Positions 55,846-64,000 of a stretch of DNA of 64,000 bases are shown here, piece after piece; within the stretch, counting starts at the first letter, position 1, and every line of letters begins with the position of its first letter. Source of the DNA: Chlorops oryzae (taxonomy: Eukaryota > Arthropoda > Insecta > Diptera > Chloropidae); the NCBI GenBank assembly GCA_020466095.1, contig CM035807.1:12239507-12303506 (forward strand). The letters run 5' to 3'. The notes below the pieces were generated by a model that had not been told where the DNA came from, did not search any database, and saw only the letters and a list, made by a program, of their open reading frames with translations. Both the position numbers and the translations under genes were made by a program.

Positions 55846-57060
55846 TCGTTTTCTCGTTTTTTTTTTTTTCAAAATGATATACCTTTTTCTTTTGCTGTCA
55901 CCTCCCTTTCTCAATTTTCATTTTCTTTTTCCGTATCTTTCTTGTACATATGTATGTATGTATATAATTTGAAATTTTAAAGTTTCTATATAGTTCTTTG
56001 TATATCTTTTCTTTTTCTTTCTTCTTTCTTTATTTTCTTCTATTTTTTTTCTATTATTTTTCTTTTTTCTATCTTTTGCTTTTCTTTTTGTTTTGTTTTC
56101 ATTATCTTCTACCTTTTTATTCTTTTCTCCTATCTTTTGTCTTTAGCTTTGTTTTTATTTCCTCATCTCCTCTTCTCACATAAATTTTTCTTCTCCCAGT
56201 TCTTCTTTCTCATCAAAGCTCTTTCCTGTTTTTTCTTCGCATTCCTCTTCTGTTCCCTCTTTCCTTCATTTTGCTCCGTTATTCGCCCTCATCCCTGTTC
56301 TTGTATTCTTTTTCTCCTTATCTGCTATATCAATTTAATTTTTTTCTCCATCCTTTATAATCTTCTTTATTTGCTCTCCTTCTTTCTCATCCCCCTTTCT
56401 CATTCTTCTTTCTCCTTCTTCTTTCTCCTCTCTTTCTTCTTTTTCTCCTCCTTCTTTCTCACTCTTCTTTCTTCTCATTCTTTTCTCTTCTCTCCTTTCT
56501 CCTGTTTTTTCTTCGCCCTTACCTTTCTTTCCTCTCTTCCTTCATTTCTGCTTCTTTCTCCTCTTCCCTTCTCCTTCCTCTTCTTTCTCTCCTTCATTCT
56601 GCTTCTTTCTCCTTCTTCTTTCTCCTCCTTCTTTCTCCTCCTTCTTTCTCCTCCTTCTTTTTCCTCCTTCTTTCTCCTCCTTCTTTCTCTCTTCTCTTCT
56701 CCTTCTTTCTCCTGTTTTACCCTCCTCCTTTAACCTCCTCCTTCTTTCTCTCTTCTTTCTCCTTATTTCTCCTTCTTTATCCTTCTTTCTCCTTCTTTAT
56801 CCTTCTTTCTCCTTCTTTATCCTTCTTTCTCTTCTTTCCTTCTTTCTCCTCTTCTTTTCTCCTCTTATTTGCTCCTCTTCCTTTCTCCTCTTCCTTTCTC
56901 CTCCTCCTTTCTTCGTCTTCTTTCCCATTTTTTCTTTCTCCTCCTTCTTTATTCACCTCCTACTTGTTAATCTGCTCTTTTTTCTCCAATTTCCTCTTTC
57001 CTCTTTTTCCACACCTTATTTTTCATTCTTCTTCTCTTTCCTCCACCTTCTTAACAATGG
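55846..57060. repeat. 1.2-kb polypyrimidine tract, (CTTCTTTCTC)n-like
   Basis: The plus strand is almost pure C and T, built from CTTCTTTCTCCT-type units, most regular at 56580-56680 and 56740-56830 (CTTTATCCTTCTTTCTC). It produces a 198-codon frame of F, L and S at 56137-56733, which is an artefact. Such mirror-rich homopurine/homopyrimidine DNA can form triplex (H-DNA). Confidence 0.9.
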
Positions 57061-60000
57061 TCTTTTATCCACCCGCTCCTTCGCATTAATCTTTCTTTCT
57101 CTTATTTTGAATAGATTTGATTTCTCGGGGCATCAACTTGAAGCGTTAACGTGAATCTGCTCAACTTACACTCATTACAGCTTTCTTTTAGGATTCTTAA
57201 ATCATTCCATTCTCAAGTACTTTCCTTCGAAATGCACACACGCACACAAACACACACACATGCAAACTAAAATTTGGATGCAACGTCTAGGAAAGCCGGA
57301 AAAACTCATTAAATAAATTATCACATCGCGCTCTTTTGCATCGCATGCGTTTTTCCTTTTAAAAACTTCAGCAACTTTTTGCAAAAGCTCCGATGCAGAG
57401 TGCTGCCTCAGAAAAGACAACACAAGAAAAAGGAAAGAGTAAATGAATAATAAATTAATTTGACATGTCACCGTTTTCTTTAAACGAACAACCTAATTAT
57501 CAGTAATTAAATTCTTCCCGTTTTTCTTCTTCCCTCCATTCTTGAAGATTCCACCAAATGAGCGACAATTTTTTCGGGCAACATCGCGGATGAACTTCTT
57601 AAATTCTTTATTTCCTCATTCATTCGATCTTCTGACTTCTGTGTCAATAAACCAAAGCAATTCACTATAATCTTTATGAGAATGACAAAAAAATAAAAAA
57701 AATAATAAAAAAATAAAAAAATAAGAAAATAGAAAATAAAACGAAAGGACTGAAGGCCAGAAGTATGAGAGTTGGAAAAATTGAAAATTGCAATTTTCCG
57801 CAAATGCAAGCAATGCCAACGGAAAGCTTTAGCTTGAGCTTGATGCTGTCTGTCGCCTAACTTTACGATATTCGTTCGCTGCTCTCGACTTTCGAGTTAT
57901 CTGCTGGAATTGAAAAATGTTCAGTAAGAATTTGTAGAATTTATCAGGACCGAGTTTAATACGACGCATGACTGTCGCGCGTTCTTGATTATTGATAATT
58001 ATGATGTTCATGTTGCTGCTGATGATGATGATGATGATGAGCCCGATTGTGTGCAAGCGCCTGATACTGAGATACGGACTCTGATGATGATAATAAGTAC
58101 TACTGCTGCTGGCAGTGCTCCTGCTCAGTGAGTCCAAGGCTGAACTGAAGCCTCATACATATACTACTTTCTTCGTGCTGTTGTTATTGTTGTTGCTGCT
58201 GTTGTGCTGTTGATGATGACAACGTTGAAAATGCGAACGTAAGTCGTTGCCGATGCCGTTTTCTTCTGACTCTTCTCGATTCTTGTTAGTTGCAAGCTGG
58301 CAGGTTATTTCGCGAAATTGCATATTTTTGAATTTTGAACATAAGAAGAAGGAGATCAGTGACAGAGTAGCAGCATCAGAAGCAACGGCACAGCGACAAA
58401 CCGAACCGAACCGAACCAACCGAGCGATTTCCTAATCTCAGCTACTACACATAAAATGGGGTAATAATTTTGACTTTGACAGCAGCTGTTGCTACTCATA
58501 TTGTCTGCTCAAGATTAGACTTAAATTCTGACATGACTTTTTAAGCTTCAAGGAACAAATTGAAGGACATAAATCTTTTATAAAATTCTTTTCTTCTCAT
58601 TGTCCGTCTCTCTGTCTCTTACTATCTCGTTCCATCTCTTTTAAGCCACACTACATTCAATGAATACATTTCTCCTATATACTTTCACCAAAGACTCGAC
58701 CGCAAATCTAGTTACAATTAAAGTACGTTAACTGTGTCCTACCTACTACTCGCTTCGAGCTTCAAGTGTTTGTTGTTTGTAGCTTACGGCTTATGGCTGC
58801 AATTAAGGTCGTAGCAGGCGGTGTGACCACAAAGCACACATGCCGGCAAATGGGATCACATAAATGCCTTTTAATGAATAGAACGAGCAGCAAGAGACAC
58901 TCTCAAACGGCCTGGAGTAGAGGTTTCTCCAACTCTCGAATAACGCAAGCAGTGTCACGATTATTATGCATACCATAAAGACCTTATGCTCGGTATTCGG
59001 ATTCCATTGTCATACAAAGCAGGAGATGGCCAACGCACAAATACGAGATCATTGAGCAGCATTTCGGTATCGTTGTCTTTGCGTCTAATTTGAAATCGTA
59101 CGTACGTATAATTGAAACGTTTTGAGACGCTCCTCAAGCGTATCATCAGCCAAAGCCAACAATACACCTTACACAATATGCAATATGCTACACTCTATGA
59201 TAATACTCCATGATATCGAACGAATCAATGTTTCATTAGCTAACAACAAAATAATTTTACGCAAATTATCTTGAAACATTTGCTGCATACCTCCTCTCCG
59301 CCCACGCGCACATGCTGCACACGCCGTAAAGTAGGCAAAGACAATTTAAAGCTTTCACACGAGCTCCGTTAATTGAATCTTCATGTTTTTGTGGTTGATT
59401 TAAAATTGTGTCTGAGGCAAAAAATTATTTAATAAGCAATGAGACACCATATCATCGCACCGGGTTGCCGCCGACTTTCATAAGCTGTGCATATCGTAAT
59501 TGGAAAACGCCGGCAATTAAAAGTGCCGAAGCACAAAGGCTAAGTGTGTGCTTATGACGATGTCATGCAGCTAAATACAGCGATGATGTTTTCGATGATG
59601 CCACCATCCTCCTCTACGCATTCGATTCTAATTGTGTTTTTTCTTCTTTATTTCTTTTTTTTCTATTTCTTTCCATTTTTTGTTTTTTGTTTTGCTTCCC
59701 TTGTTAGTTATGCCTTGCCATGTTAGGTGTCGTTTGCATGTTAGAAACACGTGTCGCAGCACGTTAGGGGGTTGCTTTCCCAACCGCCGATGTTATAGTC
59801 TTAAAGGACTTTAGTTGCTGCTACTGCTGTTGATGTTGTTATTGTTATTGTTGTTGTTGTTGGTGCTAGAAAAGTGATTGTTGCATGCGATCCATGCTGT
59901 CATGCAATACGTGTCATTAGCGTGTAATAATTTCGTGGCGGCAAAAGGTGTTATCCTCTTTAGAAGTGAAATTTCCAATCGACAGAATAAAATCAATCAA

Positions 60001-61380
60001 AGTCATTAATGAGAGGATATGTATGTGTGTATGTGTGGCCTGGAGGGGGGCCCGTTTGAGGCAATTTCACTTAATGATTCTAACCACATTTCGCACATTT
60101 TAATCAAATAACATGGAAGTTGTCGTTGCATAAACCACAATCATAAAGCTTTAATCGAATGCTCAAACTTTTCAAGATCAAATCAAAAAACACCTTTTTT
60201 TTTCAATAAAAAAATCAGCAACACACATTTTGATAAATTGTTTTATTGCAGATTGTTGACGCTTATTAATTCTTAAACACTCTCGATATAATTCGATAAA
60301 ACAATAAATCTTTGCATGTCCACAGTTCAATCGTTTTCACCAGTTCAATCCGATCCGATTCGAGCATTCCCAGCTCGCCATATAAATCATTATTCTTAAA
60401 CTTTCCCGATAAGCAAAAAGCCAACAATCCGCTCCCACACCGCATGATTTCCAAACAATTACAGACAATCAATTCAACAATTTAAATCGCTCATTTAGTT
60501 AAAATAATTGCAGACATCATGCCAGACCCAACAAACTACAACGTTCAACATGGCAACGTGGCGAAAAAAAAAGAAAAAAAAATTAAAAAAATATAAAAAA
60601 AAATAATAAAAAAAAATGCAGACTGGAAAAGCCACAGGATCAAAGAGATGGGAGGGAAAAAGAATCAAAATGATTCGCAATTTCATTTCATTACACTCAC
60701 TCCATATACATAAAATCAGATGAGTTGTTGATGGATTTTTGTTACTATTTTTTATGGTGTTTTTGTTTTATTTTGCTTTGCTTCTCTGCTGGTGTATTGG
60801 TGCGGTGCCTACGCTCTAGACATGTGGGTGTTTTGGTTTATTTGATGCCAACACTTTGCCATCACAATAGCAACCAATAAACGAGCCACATGCACGGACA
60901 TAAAACTCAACACCATTCACCATTCATGTCTGGCATTATCGGGCGTTGTTGTATTGCTGGCTCACCCAACGACACTCAACAGCAACTATAACAAATAATC
61001 CAACAAACTATCAACCGTTTCCGCTGCTTTCTTTCGAATGTTCTGTGCTATTTTTTTTTAAATTTTTCTCTTTTTTGTAATCTTTTTTAAGCTTTAAACA
61101 TACTTATAAATACATACATATATGTATGTATATATCGAATGCAAATTGGAAGGAGTATATTTGTTGGATGATTGGACAATCCAATCCGATGCGTTCTCGT
61201 TTGGTGTGATAGAATTTTTCGCTTGAAAAATCGTTTTGTACGCATGCAGCAACATTTCACCCGAAGCCCAATGGGCACACATTTGTTCCATTCGATCGTT
61301 CGTTCGTTCGTCGCCGTGCATTCGCAATTGGAAATGAATGCTGAAAAATCGAATTTTCCCCCCCCGGCGGAGTGATTCGA
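57061..61380. other. Unique stretch with trinucleotide repeats, no gene recognised
   Basis: Repeats include GATGATGATGATGATGATG at 58020-58041, TTGTTGTTGCTGCTGTTGTG near 58185-58210 and TTGTTATTGTTGTTGTTG near 59838-59862. A/T runs lie near 57690-57735 and 60563-60617. The segments 59200-60100 and 60100-60480 are complex and unique, with TTAATTGA, CATAAAGCTTTAAT and AATTAAAAG strings that could be regulatory. No exon chain or RNA gene is seen. Confidence 0.4.
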
Positions 61381-61425
61381 TTTGGCGGCGCAATTTCACG
61401 CCATCAGATTCAAGCGCCAGCAGAA

Positions 61426-61453
61426 ATGTCGTCACTCAATGCCAATGGCAATG
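61426..61453 (+). CDS. Possible first coding exon (9 codons and one base)
   Basis: CAGAAATG starts a short frame MSSLNANGN that runs into AATG/GTGAGTCG, a good donor (junction 61453/61454). The preceding 200 bp are GC-richer than the surroundings and lack AT simple repeats, as expected for a 5' untranslated leader. No TATA box or initiator is clear, and no downstream exon was identified in the window. The family is unknown. Confidence 0.25.
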
Positions 61454-61570
61454 GTGAGTCGAAGTGATTGCCAGTTGTTCTCTAGGTGGCTTAAAAACGC
61501 CTACACTATAATAGAGGAGATCCGACGCCTATCGCCGCGCTTCGGACTATCTGCATTAAAATCCCATTGA

Positions 61571-62789
61571 AGTGTACTCATGTTTCGCTATTGTACGCTG
61601 ACTAACTGGCCGACTGACGGACTGAGTGACTGAAGAGTGACACGTTCATGCAGCCATCGGACCACCAACAATTGTCACGGCCGGTATAAACAAGAATAAA
61701 AACAAAAGTGGGAAAAAGGAAAATCGGAAAAATAGAGACAGAAAAAAAAAACCCAGAACGTGAAAAGGCTGTGCGAGAAAAACCTCATTTAGTGACGAAT
61801 TAAGCGCGTCGGCTGAATGAACAGGAAAGTGACAGACATAGGTACATACATATGGTACGTACATATCGTATCTATGGAAGAGTAAAATCAGCCAACATAT
61901 GTATGCAGCGAACATTCACTTGAGCATTATCTGCCACTCAATGGCATCAAGCAAGTAGCAAATAATGGTTGAATACCACCACAAAGGAGTCGTATCTCAA
62001 TACAAAACCGACGTATAAGCATCCGGTAACAGAGCCGCTACCGTCTATCGATTGGTTTTGGTCCGGTCCGGTCTGGACTCGCCTCGCCACAATTCAATGC
62101 TCTCTTCTAAGGACCCGAAGCATTGTGGCCGATATCAATGCGTTATCAGCGGCATTTTGCTGTTGTTCGGCTGACGCTCGTTTAGTGTTATTTGCCGCCA
62201 ACAACACAACAACAACAACAACAACAACAACAACAGTAAATGCAACAACTCTACCGACAGCAGTTACTTTTACTCTGATATTGGGTGCCATCATCCTCGT
62301 CCTTGTCGTTGTCGTTGACGTTGCCTTTTCGCCGGATTGTCTGTTGTCGGGCAGTTCCCGTTGCAAGGGCAAATGCAACATTAGGAAATGATTTATTTAT
62401 GCAATTTTCAATGTGGCTGCATATATTCGGGAAGAGCTCCATGCATAACAGAAGTCTAGTCTGTCCTTTCGGTGCACAGTCAATAAACTGATAGCAATTT
62501 TTTAGAGCTCGCTTAGTTCGCTTCCCCCTCGGACATGTTTAGAAAATGTATGTGCGCTTCTATTTTCTTTCTTTTTCCTTTTCAATTTATTTTTTTTTTT
62601 TAGAGCTTTTTGGGCTATTGAAAAATTTGCTGTCATGACATAGATATAGTGGAAGTCCAATTTAATATTTATTGAAAAATCGTCGAGACCAATATAACAA
62701 AAAAAAAAAAAAAAAAAAATGCGAAGAGAAAGAATTCGAAAACAAAAATCGAATCTCATCGTTCGAAGGGGAAAAAAAAGAAAAGTTCA
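61571..62789. other. Unique stretch with AAC microsatellite, no gene recognised
   Basis: (AAC)n at about 62201-62236 and (TTGTCG)-type imperfect repeats at 62298-62322. A 140-codon plus frame at 61969-62391 begins at TTG, contains the poly-Thr encoded by the AAC run and a hydrophobic stretch, and is probably spurious. An A homopolymer lies at 62699-62719. Confidence 0.45.
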
Positions 62790-62970
62790 TATTTTTGGGA
62801 TTTTTTTAATGGTCCCTAGGACCCACTAAAAATGGTCCGTTCTCCGTCCGCTCTCGAACCCAATCTTTTCCCATGTTTGCTTAAGTCTCATACGAAATTT
62901 CGACAAGATATTTGTGTTCCTTCGACAACAATTAATGGAGGACAGATGAACAAACATACCCAAAACGGAT
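62790..62970. repeat. Fragment related to the repeat at 1615-2450
   Basis: TTTTTTAATGGTCCCTAGGA and CCACTAAAAATGGTCCG parallel the ACAGACCCTAGTACTGGAGG and CTAAAAATGGTCCGATC of the first repeat. Similarity beyond these landmarks is weak. Confidence 0.35.
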
Positions 62971-63001
62971 GTCCCCGGGGCTGATATCGGATAGTATTGG
63001 G

Positions 63002-63529
63002 TAGTGTTGCAACGGATAGTGTATCCGGCTATATCCGGCTATCTGCTGTTCCGGATAGCCGGATAGTTAATTTTATTTTATATACAATTATTCGGCTTTA
63101 AAGCCATATTGATTAGCTTAACAATTATCCTCAGCGTTGCCATTTGTTAGAAAAAAATTCCGAACGTTATTTTTGGACACAGAACACTTTTTAGTAGTGC
63201 TTGCACTAAAGTGGTTGCACTAAACTGAAATGAAAGGACTCTGAAAATTGAAGTTTTCTGTCAAAATTTTAGCGGACATGCATTGGGTTGCCTCCAATCG
63301 CTCTATTTTCAGATCTGTAATCATAGTAAAAATAAAATACTTATAGCAAACTTTTAATGAGAGGTATATTGATGGTATCCAGTATCTTGCCGGATACTAA
63401 ATTTAAGGCCGGATAGGCCGGATACCGGATAGGCCGGATACCGGATAGGCCGGATACCGGATAGGCCGGATACCGGATAGGCCGGATACCGGATAGGCCG
63501 GATACCGGATAGGCCGGATACCGGATAGG

Positions 63530-63570
<41 letters not shown>

Positions 63571-63654
63571 GAGTCGCATACCGGATAGGCCGGATATGCC
63601 AGATGTCGGATAGGCCGGATATCGGATAGTCGCCGGATATCCGTTGCAAATCTA
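63002..63654. mobile_element. hAT-like element with internal CCGGATA minisatellite
   Basis: Starts TAGTGTTGCAACGGATA and ends with the inverse TAGATTTGCAACGGATATCC. The flanks are GTATTGGG at 62994-63001 and at 63655-63662, an exact 8-bp duplication (TA before and TA within the element's end extend it to 10 shared bases, TAGTATTGGG). The ends and duplication length fit hAT. The subterminal sequence repeats CCGGATA/TATCCGG. No transposase frame is present; long minus-strand frames over the repeats are artefacts. Confidence 0.75.
63407..63640. repeat. Minisatellite of GGATAGGCCGGATACC units
   Basis: About eight units of the 16-mer GGATACCGGATAGGCC, then several of the 7-mer GGATACC, then decayed units (GGATATGCC, GGATATCGGATAG). 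It lies wholly inside the hAT-like element and is a chain of the same GGATA/CCGG words as the element's ends. Confidence 0.9.
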
Positions 63655-63662
63655 GTATTGGG

Positions 63663-64000
63663 CACCATGAAGTCGCCGGGCACAGAAAACTAAAAAGTGC
63701 CAAATACTTTAATCCATTTTCTGTATAAAGGATCCACCGTTGCCCGATTGCGCGAAAGCGTTTCGCCATTGTATGGAGCGTGCAAAAATTTTACGATTTC
63801 TTGTTGCGCAAGTATGTATATAAATGTATGCTCATTTTGAGCATATTTTTTTTCATTTCCTCCCGTAAGTTTTAAAACGGAAAAATGATTAATTAAACAC
63901 CATTCCGATTGAAATATTTTGTGCAAATTAAATTTCCAACGAAGAAAATTTAAATATTTAATGTCGCGCTTTGTTCTCCGTCGAGTTTTTTTCAACCAAA
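63663..64000. other. Right edge of window, nothing recognised
   Basis: AT-rich unique sequence. The minus-strand open frame reaching 63995 has no recognisable domain and no splice context. Confidence 0.5.

Noticed and set aside
56137..56733. 198-codon open frame
   Set aside because: It is the translation of a polypyrimidine tract (F, L and S only) with no domain; no stops occur because T/C codons cannot form them.
61969..62391. 140-codon plus frame with poly-Thr and a hydrophobic segment
   Set aside because: Starts at TTG; the poly-Thr is the AAC microsatellite and the hydrophobic part is a GTCGTT repeat.
63407..63640. CRISPR-like array
   Set aside because: Units are directly tandem with no unique spacers, lie in a eukaryotic transposon, and no cas genes are present. 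The same holds for 24252-24486.
63341..63769. 142- and 109-codon minus-strand frames with repeated GIRPIRYPAYPVSGLS
   Set aside because: The repeat peptide is a shadow of the CCGGATA minisatellite inside a non-autonomous transposon.

Overview
The window looks like non-coding nuclear DNA of a higher fly (Diptera, Schizophora; a tephritid or another drosophilid- or muscid-like fly would fit). The reasons are AT-rich sequence without long protein-coding frames, many CAA/CAG and TACATACATATGTATGTA-type simple repeats, an irritans-type mariner relic, fly-type splice signals, and a dense layer of short DNA transposons. The species cannot be fixed from the sequence alone. I see no bacterial operon, rRNA, functional tRNA, CRISPR array or virus. 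Almost every open frame is a shadow of low-complexity or AT-rich DNA. The window is best read as part of a gene desert or of a very long intron. Two juxtaposed acceptor/donor sites on the minus strand (13211/13212 and 38637/38638) look like ratchet points of recursive splicing, which would suit a long minus-strand intron.

Layout. 1-3.2 kb: simple repeats, a dispersed repeat (1615-2450) and a possible minus-strand exon with two hydrophobic segments (2781-3082). 3215-5352: an insertion with CACAGTG termini, RSS-like nonamers and a 5-bp CGACG duplication, resembling Transib elements. The matching empty site lies in the window at 7862-7866. Inside it sits a second inverted-repeat element (4154-5257) with seven copies of an AATAACGTT-type motif and a small two-exon gene. 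5353-9480: one locus represented two to three times (5353-6686, 7862-9214, noisy 9258-9480), joined by homopolymer-rich junk (about 6690-7755). This looks like two haplotypes stitched together by the assembly.

9.5-31 kb: unique AT-rich DNA with an element containing a nested CAACGA-motif MITE (13.7-14.7 kb), a (GA)n array (14.8 kb), a 450-bp hairpin (18.1-18.6 kb), a 12-bp minisatellite (24.25 kb) and several dispersed-repeat copies. 31-47 kb: three copies of a hAT-like MITE (29.0, 31.6, 37.5 kb; one with a perfect 8-bp duplication), a 120-bp foldback (37.8 kb), two elements with CCCAGC termini that each enclose a tRNA-like B box (40.3 and 46.6 kb), and possible minus-strand coding exons (32.0-32.7 kb). 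47-58 kb: an A-rich block, then a 5'-half mariner flanked by a clean and an indel-rich copy of the same 570-bp flank (52.84-54.70 kb; again probably two haplotypes), and a 1.2-kb polypyrimidine tract (55.85-57.06 kb). 58-64 kb: unique DNA, a possible first coding exon (61.43 kb), and a hAT-like element (63002-63654) whose internal minisatellite is built from the CCGGATA motif that also occurs near its ends.

No pathway can be drawn from the genes here. The main content is transposon biology (termini, target duplications, empty sites, nesting) and assembly structure. All family assignments rest on termini, duplications and motifs read by eye, not on database searches.
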